Shown piece after piece: positions 32,368-41,260 of a stretch of 64,000 bases of DNA. Where the stretch lies: the NCBI GenBank assembly GCA_003220495.1, contig QHSP01000018.1, positions 1 to 64,000 of the forward strand, written 5' to 3'. The stretch's first letter is position 1. The number at the start of each line of letters is the position of its first letter. The notes under the pieces are model-generated. The model was not told where the DNA came from, did not search any database, and saw only the letters and a list, made by a program, of their open reading frames with translations. A program made the translations under genes and the position numbers. The stretch comes from Candidatus Rokuibacteriota bacterium. GTDB lineage: Bacteria; Methylomirabilota; Methylomirabilia; Rokubacteriales; CSP1-6.

Positions 32368-34407
32368 ATGCTGTCGGTTTGTCCTCACGATTGCCCGTCG
32401 TGCTGCAGTCTCGTGGTGACCGTCGACGGCGGTCGGCTGACGTCCGTCACCGGCAATCCGGACCATCCGTTCACCAAGGGCGTGATTTGCGGCAAGGTGC
32501 GCGAGTACGCCGAGCGCGTCCACTCGCCGCTTCGCGTGCTGAGGCCGCTGCGCCGGGTCGGGCCGAAGGGAGCCGGCCAGCTCGTCCCGATCTCGTGGGA
32601 CGACGCGGTGGCGACGATCGCCGAGCGCTGGCGCGCCATCATCGCGACCGACGGCGCCGAGGCCATCCTGCCCTTTTCGTACGCGGGCTCGATGGGGCAG
32701 GTGCAGTACTACGCGGGCCACCCGCTCTTCCACGCGCTCGGCGCGAGCCGGCTCGACCGGTCGATCTGCGTGACGACGGCCTACGCCGGCTGGCGGGCGA
32801 CCGTCGGCGCCGTCACCGGCAACGACTCCGAGCAGATGGTCGGCGCCGACCTGGTCGTGCTCTGGGGCGTGAACGCGTCGTACTCGACGATCAACGTGAT
32901 GACGCTCGTGAAGCAGGCACGGGCCCGCGGCGCCCACGTCGTCGCGATCGATCCCTACCGGACTCCGACCGCTCAGCAAGCCGACGAGCACTTGATGGTG
33001 CGCCCGGGCACCGACGCCGCCCTGGCGCTCGCCGTCATGCACGTGCTGGTGGCCGAGGGCCGTGTCGACCACGGCTACATCGCGCGCGCGACGCTCGGCT
33101 TCGACCGTCTCGCGGAGCATCTGCGGGCGTATTCCCCCGAGGCCGTCGCGCCGATCGTCGGGCTCGACGCGGAGACGATCGTGCGCTTCGCGCGCCGCTA
33201 CGGCGCCACGCCGCGGACGTTCATCCGCATCGGTATCGGGCTCTCACGCCACGAGAACGGCGCGATGACATGCCGGACGCTTGCGTGCCTCCCCGCGCTC
33301 ACCGGCGCCTACGCCGATCCGCACGGCGGCGCCCTGCTGTCGACCGGCGGCGCCTACGGCTTCGACTACTCCGTGCTCGAGCGGCCGGACCTGATGCCGA
33401 CGCCCGCGCCGCGCATGATCAACATGATCCAGCTCGGCCGGGCCCTGACGGATCCGACCATGGCGCCGCCGGTGCGCGCGCTCTACGTCTACAGCTCGAA
33501 CCCGGCCGCCGTCTGTCCGGATCAGACGCTCGTGCTCCGTGGGCTCGCGCGCGAAGACCTCTTCACGGTGGTCCACGAGCAGGTGATGACCGACACGGCG
33601 CACTACGCCGACATCGTGCTCCCGGCGACGACCTCGATGGAGCACCTCGATCTCTATCGCTCGTTCGGCCAGCTCACCGTCCAGCTCGCGCGACCCGTGC
33701 TGCCGCCGCAGGGCGAGGCGAAATCCAACTGGGAGACGATCGGGCGCCTGGCTCGCGCGATGGGCGTCGCGGAGGCGCACTACGCGAAGGGCGACGAGGG
33801 GCTGATCCGCGAGTTCCTGTCGAAGGGTGACCCGAGCGTGCGAGGCATTACCTGGGAGCAGCTCGTGCGGGACGGCTGGGTAAGGGTGGAGCTTCCGCGG
33901 CCGTACATGCCGTTCGCCGACGGCGCGCCGACACCATCAGGGAAGGTGGAGTTCCATTCGGCGTGGCTCGAGCGCCAGGGGCTCCCCGCGCTCCCGACGT
34001 ACGTTCCGCTCGCCGAGGGTCCCGACAATCGCGAGCTGGCCGTGCGATTCCCGCTCCAGTGCATCGTGCCGCCCAACCGGTTCTTCCTGAACTCGTCGTT
34101 CAGCCAGTCGGAGCTCCTGCGGCGGCGTCAGGGCACGGCCACCGCGATGCTCGCGGCGAGTGACGCGTCGGCGCGCGGTATTTGCGACGGCGACAGCGTG
34201 CGGGTCGAAAGCCCGCGGGGCGCGGCGCGCTTCACGGCGCGCATCACGGACGCGACGCGTCCGGGCGTGGTCGTGATCGAGGGGATCTGGTGGCATCGAT
34301 TCTCACCGGACGGGCTCGGCGTCAACGTCCTCACCAGCGATCGCGTCGCCGATCTCGGCGGCGGCCCGGCGTTCCACTCCAACCTCGTTCAAGTCTCCAA
34401 AGCGTAG
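32368..34407 (+). CDS. Molybdopterin-dependent oxidoreductase (DMSO reductase family)
   Basis: A 679-residue catalytic subunit. The N-terminus binds a [4Fe-4S] cluster through CPHDCPSC and the cysteine in GVICGKV. MoCo-binding regions include LVVLWGVNASYSTINVM, AIDPYRTPTAQQAD, YSSNPAAV and the C-terminal domain around RFFLNSSFSQSELL. There is no Tat signal, so it should act in the cytoplasm, and no FeS or membrane partner gene is adjacent. Relatives include thiosulfate, biotin sulfoxide and formate-like enzymes. The substrate is unassigned. Confidence 0.85.
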   Translation: MLSVCPHDCPSCCSLVVTVDGGRLTSVTGNPDHPFTKGVICGKVREYAERVHSPLRVLRPLRRVGPKGAGQLVPISWDDAVATIAERWRAIIATDGAEAILPFSYAGSMGQVQYYAGHPLFHALGASRLDRSICVTTAYAGWRATVGAVTGNDSEQMVGADLVVLWGVNASYSTINVMTLVKQARARGAHVVAIDPYRTPTAQQADEHLMVRPGTDAALALAVMHVLVAEGRVDHGYIARATLGFDRLAEHLRAYSPEAVAPIVGLDAETIVRFARRYGATPRTFIRIGIGLSRHENGAMTCRTLACLPALTGAYADPHGGALLSTGGAYGFDYSVLERPDLMPTPAPRMINMIQLGRALTDPTMAPPVRALYVYSSNPAAVCPDQTLVLRGLAREDLFTVVHEQVMTDTAHYADIVLPATTSMEHLDLYRSFGQLTVQLARPVLPPQGEAKSNWETIGRLARAMGVAEAHYAKGDEGLIREFLSKGDPSVRGITWEQLVRDGWVRVELPRPYMPFADGAPTPSGKVEFHSAWLERQGLPALPTYVPLAEGPDNRELAVRFPLQCIVPPNRFFLNSSFSQSELLRRRQGTATAMLAASDASARGICDGDSVRVESPRGAARFTARITDATRPGVVVIEGIWWHRFSPDGLGVNVLTSDRVADLGGGPAFHSNLVQVSKA

Positions 34408-34411
34408 CGTC

Positions 34412-34573
34412 GGGCGACGGCGGCGCGCCGGTCGGGGGAGGGGTTGCGCGCCCACGCGGCACGCGTGCGCTGCTCCGGGGCGGCTGGGCTCCATCTCGGT
34501 GCGCCTCTTCCGATCCGCGCTGGAGGGAACGAGTCGCGCAACCCCTCCCCCGACCGGCGCGCCGCCGTCGCCC
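34412..34573. repeat. 39-bp perfect inverted repeat, MITE-like or giant hairpin
   Basis: Perfect 39-bp arms at 34412-34450 and 34535-34573 are separated by 84 bp. The outermost bases are GGGCGACGG and the mirror CCGTCGCCC. It begins four bases after the stop of the molybdopterin enzyme and ends 55 bp before the hpnN stop, in a convergent gap of 221 bp that holds no gene. Such length exceeds ordinary terminators; a small non-autonomous element or a bidirectional terminator are the options. No target duplication was found. Confidence 0.7.
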
Positions 34574-34628
34574 ACGCGTGGCGTTGGGGGCCCTGATGTG
34601 CGGCTGGTCGGAATGCTCTGAGGCTTGG

Positions 34629-37403
34629 CTAGCGGTCGAGGTCGTGGGTGGCGGTGGCGAGCGGCGGGGTGCTGTCGGTCAGCCGGTCGGTGGGCGACGA
34701 GGTTCGCACGGGGACCATTCTCAGGAGGACCGGCAGGACGATCAGCGCGGCGATGAGGCTCGTGGCCGTGCCGAGCGTGAGGAGGAGGCCGAGACCGAAG
34801 ATGCCGCGGTGATCGGCGATCATCAAGCTGCCGAATCCGACGATGGTCGTGAGCCCGCTGACGAGAACGGCCATCATCGTGGAGCGCGCGATCAGCGGGC
34901 CGCCGTGATCGCGACCCTCCATGAAGCGGAGCACGATGTTCAAGCCGTACTCCGCCGCCGCCCCGAGGATCAGCGGCAGACCGAAGACGTTACCCATGTT
35001 GAACTGGAGGCCGAAGAAGTACATGAGCCCGAACGCCCACATCAAGCCGAGCCCGAGCGGCAGCAGCGCCAGCACGGTCTCGCGCGTGCGGCGCAGGGTG
35101 AGCGCGGTGACCAGGGTGACGAGCAGGATCGCGTAGATCGTGCCCTGGCGGTACGCGCGCTCCATCAGATGGAGCGCCTCGTAGGTGATGACCGGCGTGC
35201 CCGTCACGTCGGGATCGACCGAGCGAAGGTCGCTGACGAAGCGCTGAGCGCCCTCGCGATCCCAGATGTCGACTCCCGGGTGGATCTGCAGGAGGAACCG
35301 CCCGCCGTCGCTGATGAACTTCGCGCGAAGCTCCTTGGGCACGTCGGCGAGCCCGATCGGCTTGGGCGAGAGATTGTCCTGAAGGCGCTGGAAGCTCCTG
35401 ACGAAGTCCCGGTAGATCTGGTTCTGCAGATGCGTCAGCGCCGGTTGGCTCACCTGGGGATCGGTCTGACGGATCCTGACGACCAGCCGGCCGAGATCCT
35501 CGGCGACGAGCTTGAGCTTGGCCCGGACGTCGCCCTCGGGCGCTTCGTTGCTGGCGATGTCGAAGCGACGCTTGAGCGTCGCGAGCGAGCCGGCGAGCCG
35601 CGAGGGGTCCACCGCCGTCGCGCGCCCGATCCGGACGGGCGCGACCAGCGGCGCGAAGTCGCCGATGATCTTGAGCTTCGCCGGCTGGTCTTCGGGGATC
35701 AGCAGCAGTACCGAGTCGACCTCGGAGACGCTCGGGAGCGCGCGAAACGCCTTGTACTTCTGGCGCAGCTCGTCGAGCGTATCCGCGCTCGCGAGCGCCG
35801 TGAACCCGGAGCGCCCCGCCGTCGCGAGGATGCGCTTCTCCCAGACGACGGACTCGGTGCCGACTGCCTGGAGGTTGAGCAGGTTGTAGTCGAACTGGAT
35901 GTAACGGAGGCCCCACGCCGAGATCACGGTCAGGGCAGCCGCCATGACCAGGACGGTCTTCGGGTACGAGACGAGGCGCTCGACGAACGGCACGTGCATG
36001 CGCTCGAGCGCGATCGCCCGTGGGATCGTGCCGGCCGGACGCCCGGCGTGACGACGGTCGACGAGGACCAGGACCGCCGGGAACACGGTCATCATCGCGA
36101 GCCACGCCAGGATGAGCGCGGTGCCGGCGATGAACCCGAGCTCGCGGACGCCGCGGAAGTCGGTCAGCCACAGGACGTAGAAGGTGCCGGCGGCGGTCAC
36201 CGCGCCGAGCAGCATGCCCGGGCCGCTGCGGGCGGCGGTGATCTCGATCGCTTCCTTGAGGTTCCGTCCGAGGAAGAGCTCCTCCTCGTAGCGGAAGAGG
36301 AAGTAGATGCCATAGTCGATGCCAATGCCGATCACGATCGAGATGAACATCACCGAGAAGAGCGAGAGATGTCCGATCACGAGCGTGGCGATGCCGATCG
36401 ACCAGCAGAGGCTCGTGGCGAGGACCAGGAGCATCAGCACGGGCTTGCCGAGGCGCACGAAGGCCGCGAGCAGAAGCCCGAGCGTCAGCGCGAACGCCAG
36501 CAGGGTCGCGCGCTCGCTGTCGCGGAACGCGGCGACCATCTCGTCGTTCTGGAGCGCGGGCTTGCCGGTCACGCCGACCGCGACCTCCGGGAACTCGCGC
36601 TTGAGCGATGCGATCACGCCCCGGATGCCCTCGATGGCCCGCTGATCGCCGGTGAAGCTGCCTCTCTGGGTTTCGGGCTCGGCCAGGATGAACAGGAGGC
36701 GCTGGTCTTCGGACAAGAAGTATCCGGCGCCGGGGTTGTCCGCGCCGGGGACGGCGAAGAGCGTTCCGAAGGGCGACTTGTACGGACCCGGCCGCTCCAG
36801 GCGCGACCCGATCAGGGCCACGAGGTCTTGCACGAACTTGAGGTCGGAGGCGCCCTTGCCCTCGGAGAGGCCGAGGTCGATGAACTTCGAGACGAACGCG
36901 GTCGCGATCTGCGTGGCCATTCCTTCGGCCAGCTGGTCGAGCGTCGGGCGGGCCGCGAACGCCTCCATGAACTCCTGGTAGTCGAAGACCGCGTCGCGGA
37001 TGTTGGCGAGCCGTTCCTTCGACAGGTAGAGCAGGCCGCGCCCCTCGAACTGCTTGGGATCGATCCGGTAGGCGATCCGCTTCAACGGCACGTTGTCGGC
37101 CCGGAGCTGCCGGACGAGACGGTTCGCGTAGAGCGTCGCCTCCGGCAGCGAGGGCGCGTCCACGACGATGGCGATGCTGTCCAGGTCGCCGAACTCGCGG
37201 TCGTACTGGGTGTAGCGCTCGACGTAGGGCTGGCCCGGCGGCAGCAGGGAGCGCGTCGAGGTGGCGAAGGTGAGGTGCTCGAGCGCGTAGACGACCGACA
37301 GGACCGCCAGGACGAGCGCGATGAGGACGGTCGCGACGGGCCGCGCACAGGCGAGTCGGACCAGCGCGCGGAGCGGGCGACCGATCAGACCAGCGACCGG
37401 CAC
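34629..37403 (-). CDS. hpnN: Hopanoid biosynthesis-associated RND transporter HpnN
   Basis: A 924-residue MMPL/RND-family inner-membrane transporter that moves hopanoids to the outer membrane in characterised bacteria. Two symmetric halves each start with a helix and a large periplasmic loop. The first six-helix bundle contains VMFISIVIGIGIDYGIYFLF with the RND acidic residue, and the second contains NMGNVFGLPLILGAAAEYGL. Its start directly abuts the ino1 stop, ending the operon shc-mlaEFDC-ino1-hpnN. HpnN identity rests on family form and hopanoid context. Confidence 0.85.
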   Translation of the reverse strand: MPVAGLIGRPLRALVRLACARPVATVLIALVLAVLSVVYALEHLTFATSTRSLLPPGQPYVERYTQYDREFGDLDSIAIVVDAPSLPEATLYANRLVRQLRADNVPLKRIAYRIDPKQFEGRGLLYLSKERLANIRDAVFDYQEFMEAFAARPTLDQLAEGMATQIATAFVSKFIDLGLSEGKGASDLKFVQDLVALIGSRLERPGPYKSPFGTLFAVPGADNPGAGYFLSEDQRLLFILAEPETQRGSFTGDQRAIEGIRGVIASLKREFPEVAVGVTGKPALQNDEMVAAFRDSERATLLAFALTLGLLLAAFVRLGKPVLMLLVLATSLCWSIGIATLVIGHLSLFSVMFISIVIGIGIDYGIYFLFRYEEELFLGRNLKEAIEITAARSGPGMLLGAVTAAGTFYVLWLTDFRGVRELGFIAGTALILAWLAMMTVFPAVLVLVDRRHAGRPAGTIPRAIALERMHVPFVERLVSYPKTVLVMAAALTVISAWGLRYIQFDYNLLNLQAVGTESVVWEKRILATAGRSGFTALASADTLDELRQKYKAFRALPSVSEVDSVLLLIPEDQPAKLKIIGDFAPLVAPVRIGRATAVDPSRLAGSLATLKRRFDIASNEAPEGDVRAKLKLVAEDLGRLVVRIRQTDPQVSQPALTHLQNQIYRDFVRSFQRLQDNLSPKPIGLADVPKELRAKFISDGGRFLLQIHPGVDIWDREGAQRFVSDLRSVDPDVTGTPVITYEALHLMERAYRQGTIYAILLVTLVTALTLRRTRETVLALLPLGLGLMWAFGLMYFFGLQFNMGNVFGLPLILGAAAEYGLNIVLRFMEGRDHGGPLIARSTMMAVLVSGLTTIVGFGSLMIADHRGIFGLGLLLTLGTATSLIAALIVLPVLLRMVPVRTSSPTDRLTDSTPPLATATHDLDR

Positions 37404-38477
37404 CTACTCGTCGCCGGCGATGAACCGCTCGAGCCGCTGCCGGGCGGTGTCGTCGGCCCACTGCTCGGGCGGGGACTTCATCAGGTACGCCGACGGAGCG
37501 TAGAGGGCGCCCTTGATCCCGCGATCGAGCGCGAGCTTGCAGGACCGGATGGCGTCGATGACGACGCCGGCGGAGTTGGGCGAGTCCCAGACCTCGAGCT
37601 TCAGCTCGACGTTGATGGGCTGATCGCCGAAGCCCGAGCCCTCGAGCCGGATGTGCGCCCACTTCCGATCCGCGAGCCACGGCACGTAGTCGCTCGGGCC
37701 GATGTGGACCGCGTCGGTGGACAGCTCGTGGCCGAGCTGCGAGCGGACGGAGTCCGTCTTCGAGATCTTCTTCGAGGTCAGCCGGTCGCGCTCGAGCATG
37801 TTGTAGAAGTCGGTGTTGCCGCCGAAGTTCAGCTGGCTGGTGCGATCGAGCCGCACGCCGCGGTCGTTGTAGAGCTTCGTGAGCACACGGTGGATGATCG
37901 TCGCGCCCACCTGCGACTTCACGTCGTCGCCGACCACCGGCAGGCCGCGCTCCTCGAAGCGACGGCGCCAGTAGGACTCGCGCGCGATGAAGACCGGGAT
38001 GCAGTTCACGAACGCGCAGCCGGCGTCGAGGATCTGCTCGACGTACCACTTCGTCGCCATCTCGCTGCCCACCGGCAGGAAGTTGACGACGATGTTCGTC
38101 CGGGTGTCGCGCAGGGTGCCGGCGATGTCGGCCGTCGAGCCCGGCGCCTTCTTGATCATCTGCGAGAGGTAGTGTCCGAGACCGTCGTGCGTCATCCCGC
38201 GCAGGACCGGTACGCCGAGCGGCTTGACGTCGGCGAAGCGCACCGTGTTGTTGGGCGCCTGGTAGATCGCCTCGCCGAGGTCCCGGCCGACCTTGCGCTC
38301 GTCGATGTCGAAGGCCGCGGAGAACTCGATGTCTCCGACGTGGTATCCCCCGAGCCGGGGGTGCATCAGGCCAGGAATGAACTTGTCGTCGGGGGCGTTG
38401 CGATAGTACTCCACGCCCTGGACGAGGGCCGACGCGCAATTCCCAACACCGATGATCGCGACTCTGACGGCTCCCAC
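37404..38477 (-). CDS. ino1: Inositol-3-phosphate synthase
   Basis: A 357-residue myo-inositol-phosphate synthase that converts glucose 6-phosphate to inositol 3-phosphate with bound NAD. Motifs are [54 protein letters not shown] and [19 protein letters not shown] precedes the GTG start. It matches the short actinobacterial-type enzymes. It lies between mlaC and hpnN, suggesting inositol is used for a membrane lipid or head group handled by this operon. Confidence 0.9.
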   Translation of the reverse strand: MGAVRVAIIGVGNCASALVQGVEYYRNAPDDKFIPGLMHPRLGGYHVGDIEFSAAFDIDERKVGRDLGEAIYQAPNNTVRFADVKPLGVPVLRGMTHDGLGHYLSQMIKKAPGSTADIAGTLRDTRTNIVVNFLPVGSEMATKWYVEQILDAGCAFVNCIPVFIARESYWRRRFEERGLPVVGDDVKSQVGATIIHRVLTKLYNDRGVRLDRTSQLNFGGNTDFYNMLERDRLTSKKISKTDSVRSQLGHELSTDAVHIGPSDYVPWLADRKWAHIRLEGSGFGDQPINVELKLEVWDSPNSAGVVIDAIRSCKLALDRGIKGALYAPSAYLMKSPPEQWADDTARQRLERFIAGDE

Positions 38478-38554
38478 GGAGTCCTCCTCAGATAATGGTC
38501 GATCGAGCGGGGCGTTGACGGATAGAAGTCTAGCACGTCGGCGGAGATTTCGGC

Positions 38555-39196
38555 TCACTGCCGGGAGGTTCGCTTGGGCTTTTCCTCTCCGATGAACTCC
38601 TCCTGCTTCGTCTTCATCTTCTTCATGAGCTCCTGGAAGGAGGAGGTCGTGATGATCTTGTTGAACTGGGTTCGGTAGTTGGAAATGAGGCTGACGCCTT
38701 CGATGACCACGTCGTAGACGAGCCACTTGTCGCCGCGGCGGAGCATCCGGTAGTCGATCGGAATCTCCGTCCCTTGCTTGGTGAGGAGCTTGGTGCGCAC
38801 GACCGCGCCCTCGCCCTCGATGCTTTCGCCGACGAACTGGATTTTCTCGCCGCCGTAGAGCTCGATCTTCGAGATGTACGAGCGCTCCAGCAGGTCCGAG
38901 AACAGGCCGACGAACTCGTCCCGCTCGGCCTGCGTCCGCGGTGTCCAGTGCCGCGCGAGCGAGCGCTTGGCGGTCTCCGAGAAGTCGAAGATGTCGTTGG
39001 CGACCACGCGAACGGCGGCGCGGCGCTCCCGCTGCCGGCCGTCCTTCTTGAGCTCCGGGTCGTCCAGGATCTTCACCGCCTTGTCGATCTCGGCGCGGAG
39101 CTGGTCGGTCGGCGCGCCGGCCCAGGCCCGCTGGGGGCCGCTCAGCGCGAAGGGGAGCAGCAGGGCCAGCACGAGCGCTCGGGCGAGCCAAGTCAT
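38555..39196 (-). CDS. mlaC: MlaC-family phospholipid-binding protein
   Basis: Periplasmic lipid carrier of 213 residues with a Sec signal (cleavage near AWA-G). It has the Tol_Tol_Ttg2 features [33 protein letters not shown] and [19 protein letters not shown]. It shuttles lipids between the inner-membrane MlaFED complex and the outer membrane. The ATG at 39196 gives a proper signal peptide. The 77-bp gap to ino1 shows no gene. Confidence 0.87.
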   Translation of the reverse strand: MTWLARALVLALLLPFALSGPQRAWAGAPTDQLRAEIDKAVKILDDPELKKDGRQRERRAAVRVVANDIFDFSETAKRSLARHWTPRTQAERDEFVGLFSDLLERSYISKIELYGGEKIQFVGESIEGEGAVVRTKLLTKQGTEIPIDYRMLRRGDKWLVYDVVIEGVSLISNYRTQFNKIITTSSFQELMKKMKTKQEEFIGEEKPKRTSRQ

Positions 39197-39212
39197 CGAG
39201 GGCCTCCTGAGC

Positions 39213-39653
39213 CTACACCTTGCCGAAGATGTATTTCGACAGCAACTCTTCGAAATCGACGGGCGCCTCGACCTCACGGATCTTGCCGTTCGGCCCGATG
39301 AGCTTGTCCGAACCGCCCGGGCTGATGCGGACGTATTTTTCGCCGATCAGCCCCTTCGTCTTGATCGACGCGATCGAATCCTCCTGGAGCTTGATACCCT
39401 CCTGCACCCGGAGGGTGACCCGGGCCTGGTAGTCGGCCAGGCCGATCGACTGGACCCTCCCGATTTCGACGCCCGCGATCTCCACGGTGGAGCCGGCCTT
39501 GAGCCCGCCTACCGACGGGAAGTCGACGGTCACGATATAGCCGCGGCCGCTCAGGAACGAGATCTGCCCGAGGCGGATCGAGAGATACCCGAGCGCCACG
39601 ATCCCGAGAATGACGAAGATTCCCACCGTAATGTTCACCCTCGACCGCTCCAT
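39213..39653 (-). CDS. mlaD: MlaD-family MCE-domain protein
   Basis: A 146-residue membrane-anchored MCE protein: one N-terminal helix (ITVGIFVILGIVALGYLSI), then the MCE domain with VGGLKAGSTVEIAGVEIGRV and IKTKGLIGEKYVRISPGG. It forms the hexameric lipid channel of the Mla complex. It is 16 bp upstream of mlaC and 68 bp downstream of mlaF. Confidence 0.9.
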   Translation of the reverse strand: MERSRVNITVGIFVILGIVALGYLSIRLGQISFLSGRGYIVTVDFPSVGGLKAGSTVEIAGVEIGRVQSIGLADYQARVTLRVQEGIKLQEDSIASIKTKGLIGEKYVRISPGGSDKLIGPNGKIREVEAPVDFEELLSKYIFGKV

Positions 39654-39721
39654 CAGCGTTCCTCCGAGCGGTGCGCGCTGCAGGCCGTCAAGGGGCTCGG
39701 GCCCCCCTGGCCGAGGCGCAT

Positions 39722-40459
39722 CTATGAATTGTTGTCCGGCTCGCCCTTGATGAATCGCTGAACGACCGGGTTCGTCGAGCCCTGGATCGCCGCCGGTGGC
39801 CCGACCTCGACGATGCGGCCCTCGTGCAACATGGCGACCGTGTCGGCGATCTCGAATATCTCGGGGATCTCGTGGCTCACCACCACGGCCGTGAACCGGA
39901 AGCGGCGGTGGAGATCCAGCATCAGATGGTGGATCGTGTTGACCAGGACGGGGTCGAGCCCCGTCGTCGGCTCGTCGAAGAACACGATCTCCGGCTCGGT
40001 CACCAATGCGCGCGCGATGGCCACGCGCTTGCGCATGCCGCCGGAGATTTCGGCGGGGTACTTGGGGCCCACTCCCTCCAGCCCGACCTGGGCCAGCGCC
40101 GCCTCCACGCGCTTGGTCAGCTCGTCCGGAGGCGTCCGAACTTTCTCCCGCAGGGGGAAGGCCACGTTGTCGAAGCACGACATCGAATCGAAGAGCGCCC
40201 CGCCCTGGAAGACGACGCCGTAGGCGCGCCGGATCTCGTCGAGCGCGCGTCCGCGCAGCCGGCTGATGTCGACGCCGTCCACCATGATCCGGCCGGCATC
40301 GGGACGCATCAGGCCGATCAGGTGCTTGAGGAAGACCGATTTCCCGCCGCCGCTCCGGCCGATGACGATGGTGATGGTGCCGGTCGCGATCTCCAGCGAG
40401 AGCTCACGCAGGACCTTCTGGGGCCCGAAGGACTTCGTCAGCCCTTCGACATTAATCAT
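39722..40459 (-). CDS. mlaF: MlaF-family ABC transporter ATPase
   Basis: A 245-residue ATPase of the lipid-transporting MlaFED complex. Walker A is IGRSGGGKSVFLKHL, the signature ISGGMRKRVAIARAL, Walker B EIVFFDEPTTGLDP, and the H-loop is in VVVSHEIPEIF. It is six bases downstream of the mlaE stop. All catalytic motifs are intact. Confidence 0.92.
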   Translation of the reverse strand: MINVEGLTKSFGPQKVLRELSLEIATGTITIVIGRSGGGKSVFLKHLIGLMRPDAGRIMVDGVDISRLRGRALDEIRRAYGVVFQGGALFDSMSCFDNVAFPLREKVRTPPDELTKRVEAALAQVGLEGVGPKYPAEISGGMRKRVAIARALVTEPEIVFFDEPTTGLDPVLVNTIHHLMLDLHRRFRFTAVVVSHEIPEIFEIADTVAMLHEGRIVEVGPPAAIQGSTNPVVQRFIKGEPDNNS

Positions 40460-40465
40460 CGATCG

Positions 40466-41260
40466 TCATTGAAGGATCGATCCCATGAAGTAGTCCCAGA
40501 CGAGGATCAGCACCGAGGACAGGACGACCGCCTGGGTCGTCGCCCGCGCCACGCCCTCGGCGCCGTGGCCGACGTTGAACCCCTTGTAGGTGCAGACCCA
40601 CGTCACGATGACCCCGAACGAGAGCGACTTCCAGAAGCCCACCATGATGTCGTCGATGTCGACGAAGGTCTGCATCTCGCCGAAGTACGTGCCCTCCGAC
40701 AGGCCCAGGAGCTTCACGCCGACGAGGTAGCCGCCGAAGATCCCGACCACGTCGAAGAGCGCCGTCATCAGCGGGAAGGTGACCAGCCCGGCCAGGATCG
40801 AGGGCACCACCAGGTAGCGCATCGGATTCAGCGCCATGACGGTGAGCGCGTCGATCTGCTCGGTGATCCGCATGATGCCGAGCTCGGCGGTGAGCGCCGA
40901 GCCGGCGCGGCCCGTGACCATCAGGGCCGCCAGCACGGGGCCGAGCTCGCGGATCAGCGAGAGGGCGACGGCCGGGCCGAGGAACGCTTCCGAGCCGAAC
41001 CGCACCAGGGTCAGATAGATCTGGAGCCCGAGCACCATCCCGGTGAACGCGCCGGTCAGGAAGATGATCAGCAGTGAGTTGTAGCCGACGAAGTGGATCC
41101 GGTCGACGAACGCCCGGATCTTGAACGGCGGCGTGACGAGGACGGCGAGGGCCTCCGCGAAGAAGCTTCCGAATCGACCGAGAGAATCGACGACCGCGAT
41201 CGTCCAGCCACCGACGGCGTCGAAGGGGCGCAGCCCCGGCGCGAGCGGCCGCTCAGGCAT
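40466..41260 (-). CDS. mlaE: MlaE-family permease
   Basis: A 264-residue inner-membrane permease of the Mla lipid transporter. Markers are FTGMVLGLQIYLTLVRFGSE, SLIRELGPVLAALMVTGRAG and ELGIMRITEQIDALTVMALN, the conserved MlaE core. Its start overlaps the end of squalene-hopene cyclase by eight bases, showing transcriptional and probably translational coupling between hopene synthesis and lipid transport. Confidence 0.92.
   Translation of the reverse strand: MPERPLAPGLRPFDAVGGWTIAVVDSLGRFGSFFAEALAVLVTPPFKIRAFVDRIHFVGYNSLLIIFLTGAFTGMVLGLQIYLTLVRFGSEAFLGPAVALSLIRELGPVLAALMVTGRAGSALTAELGIMRITEQIDALTVMALNPMRYLVVPSILAGLVTFPLMTALFDVVGIFGGYLVGVKLLGLSEGTYFGEMQTFVDIDDIMVGFWKSLSFGVIVTWVCTYKGFNVGHGAEGVARATTQAVVLSSVLILVWDYFMGSILQ

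Noticed and set aside
34412-34573. Complete insertion sequence
   Set aside because: The 84 bp between the arms cannot encode a transposase and no target-site duplication is visible.
34182-38495. A 1437-codon plus-strand open frame opposite hpnN and ino1
   Set aside because: Composition is rich in Arg, Asp, Glu and His, as expected from the complement of GC-rich coding sequence, and both opposite genes are unmistakable.
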